Positions 24,851 to 37,200 of a DNA stretch of 64,000 nucleotides are shown here, piece by piece; the stretch's first letter is position 1, and each line of letters begins with the position of its first letter. The stretch is from Aphelocoma coerulescens (lineage: Eukaryota > Chordata > Aves > Passeriformes > Corvidae). A program made the translations under genes and the position numbers. The stretch is from NCBI RefSeq assembly GCF_041296385.1, contig NC_091014.1:67766578-67830577 (forward strand). Reading direction: 5' to 3'. Under the pieces are notes generated by a model, which worked only from the letters and a program-made list of their open reading frames with translations, searched no databases and was not told the DNA's origin.

Positions 24851-27800
24851 CTGCAACATTGGAACCGGTTTGTCAGTCAGCGACCATCTCACCAGCAAAA
24901 CTCAAACCAACAAGAGACTTCAGGTTAAACTGCCTTCATTAAATCTTGCACTGTAATTCTTTGCTAGGGGAACAAGAAACCCATGTTTCCCAAGTTTCCA
25001 GAGACCCCAATTTTTTGCATCTGTGATTCCAGAACAAGCAGCATGGCATGAGGCTATTTTTCAAGAAAGCCCTTTAGAAGTCCTTAATCTGAGAAATGGC
25101 ATTGGCATCCCTTTGTTGCTTACAAATCTAGCAAGCAAGAAAGGGATCCTTGAAAGTCATGAGGAAGATTTTTTTTTTATTCTATGTGGTTGCCAAGAGT
25201 TCATTTTTGGAGTGTAATGAATTGATTTGGCAACCACTTTTTATTCTAGAGCCATCACAACCCACATATTATGGGCAGAAATTGTTATTGTTTTTGTAAC
25301 AACACTGCTTGGAATCTCTAAAGGGCTAAAAGCTTAAAATTGAGAAAAGACAAACAAAAAAATCCCAGAATTACTGACTGATGAACTCTAGTTGTCCATA
25401 GTTATAATCAAATCAGGCTGAGCACATTTAAAATTCCCCGAGCTCTTCCCCAGCACCCTGTTTTCTGGATCCCATCACCTTTTCAAAGCAAGCAAAAATG
25501 GCATTTAAAATGCAGAGCAAAAATGCCAAACCATTAAGTGGGAAACAAAAAGATGTGGAGTCAGTAATTGGTTACCCTACACTGAAAGGAATCCGAAAGA
25601 CAAAGTCTTTCTTCCACCCAAGTGCAAAGCCCTTCAATTTCAACCCCAAAATAACAAACCACAAAGGTTGAAGGAATAAAGTGGGATCAGCCTAGTCAAG
25701 ATTTTCACAAAGAACTTCTAAAAGCTAATAAAAAAGGTAAATAAATAAGGTAAATAGACAATTTTGCTAGATTACGAAAGGTTTGAATTGTGCTTTAGAT
25801 ATTAATGGAATGCCACCGTTGATTTCATTTTTCCCATGGTACATACTGTGCATATCCTCAGATTCCTTTTTGAATTATTAAATGCTCATGAAACAAACCG
25901 AGCAAAAACAAGAAGCTGGCCACAGTAACAGTGCAAAAGTAATGCATTTATGGGTAGTTTAGAGCCAATACTCTGAAGGACAAATGTTCTGAGAACAGAA
26001 TTTTAGCTACATTCTCATTCTGTGCCCCAGGACAACAGAGATCCTCAGGCCTCGATAACCAGTAACAGTAATGACTCTCTCCGGAGGTCTAGAAAAAGGA
26101 TCCACCGCATAAAACATGATGAAAGAGGAAACACCGAGGGGGAGATCCCTGTCTTTGAACAACTCAGCTTGAGACCTGAACATGGGATTCTTCAGCTTCC
26201 CAGGTTTAACCTTTTCTAGTGAATATCATTATATGGAGGGTTAAAAAACCTCAGTGGATGCAGGCATGGGGATACACCCAAAATTTTGCTGTGGGAGAGG
26301 GAGGGAGTGCTGCTTTTGGCTGGGGTAGAGTTAATTTCCTTCCCAGTGGCTGGAATGGGGCTGTGGTTTGGACTTGTGCTGCACACAAGGATGATAATAC
26401 AAGAGATATTGTTGTTATTGCTGAGCAGGGATTGCACAGAGCCAAGGCCTTTTCTGCTTTTCCTACTGCCAGGCTGCTGAGGAGACTGGGTGTGTGTGGG
26501 AGGCTGGGAGGAGACACAGCTGGGACAGATGACCCCAGCTGAACAAAGGGACATTCCAGACCTTATGGCATCATGATCAGAATATAAAGTGGGGAGAAGA
26601 AGGAGGAAGGGGGGATATTTGGAGTGATGGCATTTGACTTCCCAAGTCACCGTTCTGCTCGTTTGGGAAGGCTGAACACCTGCCCAACCATGGCAAGCAG
26701 TGAATGAATTCCTTGTTTTGCTTTGCTTGTGTGGCTTTTGCTTTCACTATTAAACCATCTTCATCCCAACCCAGGAGTTTTCTCGCTTTTACCCTTCCCA
26801 TTCTCTCCTCAATCCTGCTGGTGAGGAGTGAGCAGGTGGCTGCCAGCTGAGGTTACACCACAACAGGTGGAGAGAAAATATTCTATGAAACTTCAGATTT
26901 CTTGTTTGATCTCAGCACTGGAAAGCAGTCAGACACCAGAGCAACAGTTCTAGTGCAGACCAGTGGCATGGTTTATCAAAGAATGCTTCAGTAGCCCCAG
27001 GCTTTAACATCATAAAGAAAGGATCTACAAAGCCACACTGTTATCACTGATATCCTCATGGTATCTTCTAATAGTTCTAACATTCCAATTAAGTACAAAA
27101 TAGATAAAGTTGAATTCATATGACGATCACTGTGACAGGCAGGAACATAGGGATTACTAGAGATGTGTTGAAACAAAATCTTCACACACAAGTGCCTTGA
27201 ACTTTCAGGGGAAGGTCTTGCCCCATCCAAAATTTGCTTAGTGTGACAGAACTGAACACAATAATGGATTGATACAGCTTTTCCCCTTTACATAACACAC
27301 CTCTCGTGTGCTTTCTTGGCTAGCTTGGAATGAAATGTCAACACCCACTAACCCAGTGCCACCAAAATAACCTGCATACAGCCCAGATCTGCTCAGATCA
27401 CCTTCAAAAATGCCACTCAGGAAAAGCCTAGGAAAACAGATGAGTGATGATGATAATCCTTTTGGTAAATACAGCCACCTGCTTGGAAGCTTGCAGTTAA
27501 AGCCCACAGCATTGTTAAGAACAGCAGAATGGATGCAATACACCAAATTACTGGAATATAATATTGGTAACCAGATACAAGACAAAAATGTAAAGGGATT
27601 AAGGACACAGTCAATTACCAGAAATGCAGTAAAAGACTCAAAACTTGGAACTATTCAGTGAAGGAGTTAATGCAGCAAAGTCTTCCCTTGATATAAGATG
27701 AAAGCCTATTCTTAAAGGACCCAGTGAAAAGGGTTTGAAATCCAAGAAGCATAAACTTCTGTGGACACCACATCTTCCTTCCTGACCAGGACCCTGGAAC

Positions 27801-29508
27801 AAGTCACTGAAGCAGAGAATAGTACAAGACAAAGCTGTAGTGACGCCAGGCGCTCAAAACTTTCAGACCTACAACTATTTAACTTACAGTAAGTCATTTA
27901 AACAAAGCTAGTTTAATAAATTTTAGGATTTTTTTTTCAATATTGCAGAAGCTGAGACATTTTACTTTGAAGTCTTCAAAACAGACACTTCTCATTTTGC
28001 CTTTGACTTGACATTTTGTTTCAAAATTTGCTTATGTTTCATTTTAAATTATTTGTAAATATTTTGAAACGCTTGAAGAGAGAAAAAATACTTTACTTGA
28101 CAGATCAGGTGAACATTTTGTTGGAGGAGAAAAAAAATTTAGTTGGTCATGGAAGAACAGCACACAACTGAAAAGAGCTTTGGTTTGCAATACAGAAAAA
28201 AAAAATATATATGGGATATATAATCCTCTGTAAGAGAAGGTAGCAGAAGCTGCTAATTACTGTCCTGCTTGACATTCCCTAGAAATATTGTCTTCATAGG
28301 ATGCCACAGCTAGTTTTGACAACATACTCTAGAGGAAACAAGTAGAGGGATCAAAGAGAAAGTAGATTATTCCAGAAATTTATCACTTTTAAACCAGTGT
28401 TCTGACAAGAAAGACAGAGTTTTTCCTTGGATTTAATTCTACAGGGAAGTCATCCCTACACAGAATGATGGATGCTTGATGACATGGCTTTAGCTCTAAC
28501 AAAATGATAAAAACTTATGCCTTTGGACTCTGAAAAAAGTATCCAAACCACAAGAAATAGACGGAGAAAGGTTCACTCTGCCTCATCACTAAAATATAAA
28601 GGGATTTGAGTAAAGTTACCTTTAAATAAATGAAAAAGGAAGACACACGTTGACAAAGCAGGAATGAGTAGGTTAAAGTTAGGTTAAATGACTAAAGAGA
28701 ACCTGTTTCCCTGGGGGATGGTGAGAATATTTAGAGCTCTTTGACACCAGAGGTGCTGCCAGAATATGGATTTAGGGAAACAATGGACAATTGACAGAGC
28801 TCTCCAAAGATAAATTTGGCATAAATGAGATCAGATGCTTGACTCTCATCATTCCCACTGTCATGGGCTGGGTTAAACATGTCTTAATCTATCCATTAAA
28901 TACGCAGTTGAGAAAAAATTTCCTCACAGGGCATATCAGCAGGGATCTTGAAAGGGAAAAGAGGGAGGGAGCTCAAACAGGGAGGAAGCTCAGCTTTCCT
29001 GTTCCTGCTAATAGCCAAGGAGGGATACCTCTCCTTCCACACAGGTGGAGCAAGTCCCATCCTTGTTTTAATCTGCCTTATCCTCTGAGCAGAATATGGG
29101 AAGGTTTTGCTTCCCCAAAGTGGGCAAGGATCGCTTGGGAGATTAACCCTCGCAGAGAGTTTCCTGTGTGTTTGGTAGTCTGCAAACCATTACAAAATGC
29201 AGATTACCACAGTTTCTACGCATGCTTTTCAAGCATCCTTCAAGATAGGGAAATATTGCTGTCCCCATTTTGCAGAGATGCTCATTGTCATATAGGAAGA
29301 CCCTGGCAGAGTCAGGAGCTGGACATAGACGTGCTGAGCCCCCTGGCACTGCTTCTACTCCAAGGTCTCACTTGCAGAGATTCTGTCTGGAAAAAAGCTG
29401 CCCTGTATTCTGTGTGTGTGTATTCTGACAAGTGTGTGTCCTTCAAAAGCTCATTCATACATTTAGGTATCTTGCCATCTCAGCAAATAAAAGGAATTTG
29501 TGTCTTAC
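24851..29508 (-). other. VWF: VWF intron 46
   Basis: A 4.66-kb intron, the largest with both ends defined in this window. It holds the ERVL-like LTR. A 241-codon plus-strand open frame (28791-29516) overlaps its left end in genomic terms at exon 46 and looks like a chance frame. Confidence 0.85.
26308..26865 (+). mobile_element. ERVL-like LTR (solo, approximate ends)
   Basis: This roughly 560-bp block matches in outline an avian ERVL-type LTR that I recognise: it opens with TTTTGGCTGGGGTAGAGTTAA, has a TATA box in gaatataaagtgggg (26583-26588), an ATTAAA signal (26749-26754), the stretch CCATCTTCATCCCAACCCA, and ends near GGTTACACCACAACA. No internal retroviral genes are next to it. The expected short target duplication is not clear, so the exact ends are uncertain. 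It lies in VWF intron 46, antisense to the gene. Confidence 0.75.
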
Positions 29509-29549
29509 CCCAATAACAGTGCCATTCAAAGGACAACCATTCAGGGGTA
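29509..29549 (-). CDS. VWF: VWF exon 46, C4-C5 boundary micro-exon
   Basis: This 41-nt exon lies between a tctttttcag acceptor and a gtaaga donor. With the split base from exon 45 it reads VPLNGCPLNGTVIG, matching the C-x-LNGTVIG stretch at the start of module C5. Its length makes it easy to miss, but both splice sites and the frame agree. NGT is a possible N-glycosylation site. Confidence 0.9.
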
Positions 29550-30023
29550 CTGAAAAAGAACAAAGTATTCCATTTAGCATTACCATCACAATGACAGTTC
29601 CAAGATTTAATCAACCACAGCAATGATTTTTTGACTTAGTACAGTTCCAGCTTGAACAAATTTGTATCCAGTTTCACTGGAAAGAGGCATAACTGAGCCT
29701 CCTTACACTATACTTTGAAAGGCAACAATTTGTCAGAGCTATACTTGATGCTGCATAAAAATATCTCTAGCTAAGCTTTTTTTGAACAAATACATGGCAG
29801 AAGATGAACTTTCTCCTCCAGTTCAAGCCCCATACTCTTAGAAGATGCACTCAGATTTTCTGCAAGTTAGAGAGCATATATCCTCTCCTCCTCCCACTGC
29901 TCCCTCCTCACCCTGTGGTTGCACACATACTTGTCAACTAAACATCACTGTGAGTCTTCCCAGACTGAGGCCAACTACCCAAATCTTCTGATTTAGACTT
30001 CTGAGCCAAGATTATGTAAGGAG

Positions 30024-30358
30024 TCATAGAATCACAGGCTTGGGCTGGAAGCGGACCTTAAAGCCCATCCAGTTCCAATCCCACTGCCATGGGCAGGGAC
30101 ACCTTCCACTATCCCAGGTTGCTCAGAGCCCCATCCAACCTGGCCTTGAACACTTCCAGGGATGGGGCAGCCACAGCTTCTCTGGACAACCTGTGCCAGG
30201 GCCTCACCACCCTCACAGGGAACAATTGCTTCCTTATATCACATCTAAACCTGCTCTCTTGTCAGTGTGAAGCCACTGCCCCTTGTCCTGTCACTCCAGG
30301 CCCTTGTGAATAGTCTCTCTTCATCTTTCCTGTGGGCTCCCTTAAGGCAATGGGAGGC
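30024..30358 (-). mobile_element. CR1 LINE 3' fragment
   Basis: Reverse-orientation CR1 starting with catagaatcacagg and continuing 'gggcagggacaccttccact' and 'gagccccatccaacctggcc'. Closely similar to the copies at 5381 and 42131. It occupies a third of VWF intron 45. Confidence 0.88.
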
Positions 30359-30566
30359 AGAATTTCCCCCCTCTGCTTTTGCCCATGAGGCTTTGGATGC
30401 AGCAGCAAGTGCTTCTGTAGTCAATGTCTAAATTACACAGGAGCCCTTCAAAGTGGGGCTATGCTTCCATAGCACACACTTTTAAAGTTATTGTTGAGAA
30501 ACAGAAGATCATCCCATGAAACAATTCATGCTGGAGCGATGCTGTTTGTCATGTCCCAAACCTTAC

Positions 30567-30750
30567 CACATCTGCAGGAAGGACAGCAGTCTATCACTTG
30601 GTCACAGCGCAGCTCAGTTCCCTCTGGGCAGTCAGGCACATCCATTTGGATGCAAGAAACATTCTTTTGCTGCACAAAAACCTCATTGTTCACCCGGACA
30701 CACTCGTTGACAATGCAGCGGTTCCAGGGGGATCGCCACTCCGTGCCGAC
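30567..30750 (-). CDS. VWF: VWF exon 45, C4 module
   Basis: This 184-nt exon reads [60 protein letters not shown] and C. The pattern W-x(5)-C-x-xNECVRV-x(2)-EVFxQQxNVSC is specific to VWF C4. NVS is a conserved sequon. The acceptor is gctcctcag and the donor gtaagg. By recollection of the human exon (181 nt) it is one codon longer. Confidence 0.95.
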
Positions 30751-32033
30751 CTGAGGAGCAGTTGGGAGAGGATTAAACACAGACAGCAGTATTTGTGCCC
30801 CTGGATAGAGGGAAGACCACCCCAGCCAGATGGTGGCTTGCCAAAAGCACATTTACTGCATCAGGAACAGTGTCACTCAACAGCTCTCCACAAACCCTTA
30901 TGGTGACAAGCCGTTTATAGAGCACACTGAGTTTGTAGAGAATAAGAATTACCAGAGTATCCTTCAAAAGGGACATGTCAGACAGCATGTGAAGAAGGAA
31001 AAGCACTCCTAACTGGAGTTAAATCTGCATTTATCCCCTGGTGACTTGGCTGCACTGCACTGTAGCTGAGCAGCTCCTCTTTCTGCTGCAGCCTGCTGCA
31101 AATCAGCTCTGCTAAGCCCAAAGGAGGCTCTGGCAATAGACTCTAGACCTGAAACACTTGCAAATGTAGAAAAGACGAGATCCTGTTGACAGTTCTCTTA
31201 TTATCATCACCCACAGACCAGACAAAGCGGGAACTTCCACTGCTATTTATGGAACAGACATCACCACAGGCCAGGAGGAAGATGCTGCCACAGTGCTGGG
31301 AGGAGCTGGTCACTGCTTTGCAGCCTTATTCCTTCACTATTACCACTCCAAATACACTTCAAGAACAGTGAAACTGAAGATCAGATCCCCAGCTGCAGTC
31401 AATTCAAACATCTTTGCTCAGAAAGTTAGTAAAAAACCACTTTCCTCTAGTGGGTTAAACAGTTCTTCACTTATGACAGAAGAGTTGCAAGAGTAGTAGC
31501 AAAAAACAGACTGCAGAGTGTAACCATTATCTTGTTAGGACCAAAAAAAAAAATCAGCAAGAGACAGTGGGACATTAAAATAGGCCTTCTGAAGGCTTGT
31601 TTGATGAAGCAGAGAAGAATATTGATCCACATTAAGAAATGCCCTTGTTAAAACCAGGAAAGAGGCAGGTTGCAAAATGACACTTTAACAAGGTTTTTTT
31701 TAAGACAGCAGCAGATTGCAATACAAATTAACTGGGATAATTTAAACAAATAGCTGATGGTCAGGGAGGCACTATACCCAATGAACATTCTTTCAAGCTA
31801 CCATGGCTGAAATTAGTAATTGTACAGAAAACATCAGGCCCAGAAAAGGGTGGGGAGGATTCACGTGTGAGAATTGACTGGGTAGGTCATGGGACACCCA
31901 AAACATTGTTTCTCAGTGCTGCTTGATGTGCAAAAGAAATAGCTGATATCATCTTCACTTCCTTCCATGGAACACAAAGAATTCCAGGGGGCTTTTGCTA
32001 GGAGGGGAAGTGTCCATCCCACTGGAGCCTCAC

Positions 32034-32144
32034 CTCATGCAAAGGAGGATCTTCATCACCCCGAGGCCAAAAGTTCTGCTCCTCACAGGCAGTTTTCTGG
32101 CACCTCCCACAGCACTCCCCTTCTGGCACAATATACTTGTAGCC
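32034..32144 (-). CDS. VWF: VWF exon 44, end of C3 and RGD of C4
   Basis: This 111-nt exon reads GYKYIVPEGECCGRCQKTAC then EEQNFWPRGDEDPPLHE. The first half ends module C3 with the ECCGRC signature. The second half carries Arg-Gly-Asp (codons at 32055-32063), at the position of the integrin alpha-IIb beta-3 binding RGD in C4 of mammalian VWF. The residues around the RGD differ from human but the motif is kept. The acceptor is ctcctccag and the donor gtgagg, both in phase 0. Confidence 0.96.
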
Positions 32145-32560
32145 CTGGAGGAGAAAAGAAAAGAAAAGGACTGACTGATCCAGGAAGGGGAGGCAAACAA
32201 GAATATCCATCTCAGGGTTTTCTTTTAGGATAAATGTTTAACATTAGCAAAGTTTTATGAAAAGGAGAGCTTGAAAAAGGACAGATATAATTATGAGGGG
32301 ATTTTTAATAATTTAAAAAAATATTTTTTTATCTATAATAGTATTTTACAAAGGCAAATTAAAGGTAAAAATTGCTCTTGTGGCATCTTAGAGGTTAATC
32401 AGCACTCACAACTGCCCTTCTAGTTCCAGAGAATTCAAGGGCAGGATTCAGTCTGAGCACATTCAGACACCTGACTGCCCTGTGTTTAAGCAGAGGGAGG
32501 ATGCAGGTTGCTCGGACATGTAATCCAGGGACTGGGTTTTGACTGATCATTTCATCTTTT

Positions 32561-32648
32561 CATAAAATCATTTAAGTAAAAAAAACCCCATTAAGACCAT
32601 CAAGTTGAACCATTAACCCAGCACTGCCAAGTCCAACACAGTTTAAGC
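32561..32648 (-). mobile_element. CR1 LINE 3' fragment (short)
   Basis: A short reverse fragment reading 'cataaaatcatttaag' then 'accattaacccagcactgcc aagtccaacac' in outline, the 3' end of the diverged CR1 subfamily. It lies in VWF intron 43. Confidence 0.7.
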
Positions 32649-33565
32649 CAACAGTTTACCAACAACAGGCATTTAAAAAATCTTCTACAAATTAAGATAA
32701 CAAAATTAAACTACTATGCAACACTAGAGATTATGTGTCTTATCAAAGTCTAACACTCAATTACGGAAAATGAAATAAGCAGCGCGAAAATTGAACAGTG
32801 TGCCCTCTGTTACTAAAGAAAAATCTTATAAATCCAGCAAAACAGGTCAAAAAAAATCCCAAGCCACAGAAACAACAGGAATCCCAATTCTCACTTTTAA
32901 TACATATTAATCTCCTGAAGCCAGATACTGAAACAGTGAAATATATAAGTCCAAGAAAGCAAAAAGCTTTAATCTAATTAGAAATAAAATATTCTATATG
33001 TAATAGCTAGGCAGTCTCCAAGGGGCAAAACATAATTCTGATCTCAGTACAGAGTTGAAAGATGTTCTGTCACAGATGATATTGTTCATGTGAAAAATGC
33101 CAGTAAAAATAAGCATAATTTTATTTTGGTCAAACTGAATTATTGAGGGATTCCCAACTGCTCCATCCCTTCAGGAACTGTCCCTGCTTTGCAATACAAA
33201 GCACATTAGCAAACCTTGATAATCAGTGGACTTGGATATGGAAGTTTATTTCATATAATGTCATAAAATATGATGCCAGACCTTGACCCAGCTCTGTGAG
33301 AAAAGTTGTGCTGTTGAGTATTTGGTTTTACATTACTTTTATCTGCTAAATACATGTCTGAAGCATCTGAAGTGTCAGATACAACTTTTTGTGTGGCAAA
33401 CTCAAGAGAAGTAAAAATCCATGAGCTGTTTGTGCCCAGGAAAAAGCAAAACCGAGCTGGAGGACCCAAATATCACTAAGTTGGTGTGAACACAGACATC
33501 TACAGTGCAGAGGTGTTACAGAGCAGACTCCAGGGGTGATTCGCACTCCTAACACACTGACAGAT

Positions 33566-33672
33566 CACAGAATCACACCAAGGCCTGGGTTGGAAGGGAC
33601 CTGAGAGATCATCCCATTCCCACCCCCTGCCACAGGCAGGGACACCTTCCACCAGAGCAGGGGGCTCAGAGC
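33566..33672 (-). mobile_element. CR1 LINE 3' fragment (short)
   Basis: About 107 bp: cacagaatcaca, then 'gggttggaagggacctgaga' and 'caggcagggacaccttccac', ending at ggggctcagagc. Reverse orientation, VWF intron 43. Confidence 0.83.
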
Positions 33673-34788
33673 AGCAGGTGCAATTCCTGCAGGGATCATC
33701 TGCTTGTTTTCTCAGAACTTTGTAAAGACAAAAGAGGACAGAAGTATCCACAGGACTCTGACACGCGACGAGGCAAATCCACATGTGGTTTGCAAGTGAG
33801 AAGTCAATATTTGCTGCTCAGCTCCTCACAGAACTGAGGGGTTGGTTCATTTAAATGAAACATCCACTTTTATCCATAGCATTTCTTAACGCTCTAAAGC
33901 TACAGATACAATTTGAGTTTAGTTTTGCCATGCTAAGGACAACAGCAGCACATTCCATTCATCAGCATGAAGAAGCTGATACATGTTGTGGGCTTTTTAG
34001 GGTTTTCTTCCTCTTTTTGTGTAGCCAGATTAAAAAAAAAAAATACCTCCAAGCTGTTTTCACAGAAGTCAGATGACACTGTCAAGAATGATACTGCACA
34101 ACTTTAACACCTGGCAATGAAATTAATAACCAGGAGCAGCAGAGAGTCTAAATATCATCCTAGTAATGATGCATGATTAAAGTATGTGCTTGATATCAAT
34201 ACAACTTTCAATGCCATCTAATCTGAACTGAAAAATAAGTTTAAGGTCAATTCAAACTGGATGACAGCACTGCTGATGTCCTTGATATGTATATCCACTG
34301 AATCAGGAATAAGCAAAGGAAAAAAATCTGAGCTATCCAAGTAGTCCAGCAGTTAGAGTTTTGGTTGTCCAACCTTGATAACCATTAAAGGAGGAAAAGA
34401 AAGGACAAAGTCCCAAAAAGAACTGGCATCATTTCCACCAAGTCTTGTCATGTGTTTTTAACCAGATCTTTTTGATGATGCAATGTCAAGGAACTGTAGC
34501 TCTGCATTAATGAGATTTTATTGGAATAACAAATTATTGATAAATTATTGCTATGAGCTGAAACACAGCCAGATACTTTAGATCTAATATTTCATAAAAA
34601 TTGCCATAATAGGGACAAGTCTTTTCTACACATGGAAACTGAAGGGACTGTCTTGCAAAAGTTAAAAACTCCCACATCTGCTCACATGCTTTTTACTGCA
34701 TTTGGCATACTCAAACTTTCTCAGCAAACTCTGCACATGCTTTGTTGGTTTTTTCCTAATGGATTGGGGTTTTTTGGTTGGTTCTAGA

Positions 34789-34984
34789 GAATGATGCAAT
34801 ATTTAAGATCCACGAGGATCATTGAGTCCAACTCCTGGCCCTGCACAGACACCCCAACAATCCCACCCTGTGCATCCCTGAAAGCGTTGTCCAAACACTC
34901 CTGGAGCTCTGGCAGCCTTGGGGCCGTGCCCACTCCCTGGGGAGCCTGTTCAGTGCCCCAGCGGAAGAGCCTTTTCCTGATACC
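34789..34984 (-). mobile_element. CR1 LINE fragment, 'ctcctggccctgcacagac' subfamily
   Basis: About 195 bp containing 'ctcctggccctgcacagaca', 'tggagctctggcagccttgg' and 'ggggagcctgttcagtgccc'. The same blocks occur at 40430-40745, so the two are copies of one CR1 subfamily. Reverse orientation, VWF intron 43. Confidence 0.8.
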
Positions 34985-35330
34985 TGACGTAAGTCACGTT
35001 CCTCTACCAACTCTTTGTACCGATTTTCTGTCTATTCCTGTTTGACCATCTGAATCAATACAACAAAGTGGCTCACGCTTCCTTTGCAGACTTCCAAAAG
35101 TAAACCACGGGGTTTTATAGGATGTAGCAGATGTGTGAGCACAATAAAGGCCCCAGCATGAGGTGTTATTACTGCTACAATGGGCAAAGATGAGGAACAG
35201 ACAGAGCTGAAATGGGAACTTCAGAAAGTGAACTTGAGCTAGAACAGACTGGCAACTGAACTTCAGACATCATGAACATTTATTGAGCAAGTGGTGTAAA
35301 TAACAGACACTTCAGGATGCAGTTTTTCTT

Positions 35331-35508
35331 TCATCAAAATGTGACATGAATTTGTCACTGATTTTCTTGGCAGCAGGATGCAATCCTAAAACAATAATCC
35401 TAAAATAAAGTCAATAATACTCAGGCTAATGCTCTTAGATTCTGCTCCCAAGATAATCCATTGTTACAAGACTTATTTTTCTATTTTTCTCTGGTTTCTC
35501 TCCAAACT
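35331..35508. repeat. Duplicated intronic block, copy B
   Basis: A 178-bp block that closely resembles 36941-37114 in the same orientation, about 1.6 kb away. Shared landmarks are 'gcagcaggatgcaatcctaa', 'aacaataa', 'taatgctcttagattctg' and 'cttatttttct'. By eye they agree at roughly 85% of positions. It lies 76 bp past the donor of VWF exon 43. It matches no repeat family I recognise. Confidence 0.8.
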
Positions 35509-35584
35509 AGGAGGCTTAAAAGGGATCATTGCAGGTCCCCACCAGGGCTCTGCTGGTTATTGCACTGGTTTAAGTGTTACTCAC

Positions 35585-35734
35585 CCGAGAGCAGAACGTG
35601 TCACATTCTTTGTCCCGACACTCCGTCATCTGAAGTCCTGTAACATCATCCCTCACACCGGTGCAAGAGCATTCCCTGCACCCATCTTCCCAGGTTGTCC
35701 CAACAGGATAGACTATGCTGTTGTGCACACACAC
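35585..35734 (-). CDS. VWF: VWF exon 43, C3 module
   Basis: This 150-nt exon, in phase 0 at both ends, reads VCVHNSIVYPVGTTWEDGCR, ECSCTGVRDDVTGLQMTECR and DKECDTFCSR. VCVHxSxxYPVG-x-xWE-x-GC-x-xCxC is the start of a von Willebrand C module. The acceptor is tttaatag, directly followed by a GTGTGTGTG run; the site chosen keeps VCVH in frame. The donor is gtgagt. The second copy of the repeat block (35331-35508) follows it in the intron. Confidence 0.95.
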
Positions 35735-36940
35735 CTATTAAATGCAATAATTAATACATTAAAGAGCACACTGCTGCTGTCAGGGCAAACTGCCAGCTCC
35801 AAAAGGCTGCATTTTAGGGTGTGAAACCAACCATAAACTTTCTGGAATATTTTGAACCCCTTAGAAATGCTACTGGTCTTAAAATTGTGGTCATTCTGTT
35901 GAGGAAAGGAAAAATAAGTGCCAGAAAAGCTACTGTTTTATACAGAATAAATTGGAGAGTTTTATCTGTAGTCAGTGGAGTTGCCCAGGGTCTGACTCAG
36001 TTTGCCTGTAAGTATAATGTGACACAGTATTTAGGGATAATAAGCAGTGAGTCCTGCAGAGGGAGCCTTGCATGCAAAACTTCTTCCAGCTAAACCATCT
36101 GATCTGAAGAGATCCTGCTTGGAGCTTTCATCCTCTTGCATCCTCAAGCCATCACAGCTACCCCAAAAGCAGAGCCATCCCTTATATTGAACTTTCTATT
36201 AGTAAATTTTACAGCTTGGTATTAATGAGAGAACATCGTTTAATTTTATAGATAGAGCAAGCAAGTCCCAGAGACATAAAATGAATTATGCAAGGTCATG
36301 AACTCCCTAGAAATGGACAATAAAAGGTAGATCTCCTGAGCTGCAAGACAACATAACCCTATATTAAGGTTTAATGAAAAAGTTAAATTGCCTTGCAACC
36401 TCTCCTCTAAGCAACTTTATCTTAAAGGTTAACAAAATGTAACAACTTAATAAAAGGTTGGCAAAATAAGAAAAACATACCCTAGTGAAGCTTGAGCAGA
36501 GTCAGGTATTAATTTGGCAAAAACTTAAAAGTGGCAATATAGGTCTTAAAAGATACAACACCTTCTCAGGCAGAGACAAAGGTAATCAATGAGCACAAAG
36601 AATTTTAGGTCTAAGGCATACCAAATGTCAATAAATTTACTATGGGATTGGAAGAATATACAGTAACTGTAGTGGCTCCAAAGTATGTGTATCTGTTACC
36701 TGAAAACAAATTAAAAATTACCTCCGAAATTCCTGAGGTTTGAGACACCTTTAAGTTTGAAATGGTTTTTGTTTATATCATCTCAAAGTTACAAAAAATG
36801 GACTGGTTATGTTAGAATACACTACTGTAATAAAAAAAAGCAACAGCATGAAGTAATAGTGTGCTTCTTTCAGGCACTTGCAAATCAAAAACGCCCTGGC
36901 ATAATTTTCCAGCAGTCTCATGGGGGGTTTATTATTCTTT

Positions 36941-37114
36941 TATCAAAGTGTAAAATAAATTTGTCGCTGATTTTCTGGCAGCAGGATGCAATCCTAAAAC
37001 AATAACCCAAAATAAAGTCACTAATGCTCAGACTAATGCTCTTAGATTCTGTTCCCAAGATAATTCACTGCTACAACACTTATTTTTCTGCTTTTCTCTG
37101 TTTCTCTCTAAACA
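36941..37114. repeat. Duplicated intronic block, copy A
   Basis: The partner of 35331-35508: 174 bp, same orientation. It lies 86 bp past the donor of VWF exon 42, so the two copies occupy matching positions relative to two consecutive exons. Similarity seems to stop before the exons. Confidence 0.8.
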
Positions 37115-37200
37115 AGCAGGTTGCCTGCTTTCTCTGGTGCTGCCACTCCATGTGGAAAAAGACACTCTCATCCATGGAAAAGACATTTCATTTCCCTTAC

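Larger units (their letters stand above)
29550..35584 (-). other. VWF: VWF introns 45, 44 and 43
   Basis: Intron 45 (29550-30566) carries a CR1; intron 44 (30751-32033) shows nothing recognisable; intron 43 (32145-35584) carries three CR1 fragments and copy B of the duplicated block. Confidence 0.85.

Noticed and set aside
28791..29516. A 241-codon plus-strand open frame, the longest in the window
   Set aside because: It has no recognisable domain, lies antisense in VWF intron 46 and overlaps micro-exon 46. Chance frames of this size are possible in 64 kb read six ways.
33500..33784. Cysteine-rich minus-strand frame (CRNCTCCSEP) considered as an extra VWF C-module exon
   Set aside because: Much of it is translated from the CR1 fragment at 33566-33672, and adjacent exons 43 and 44 already join in frame.
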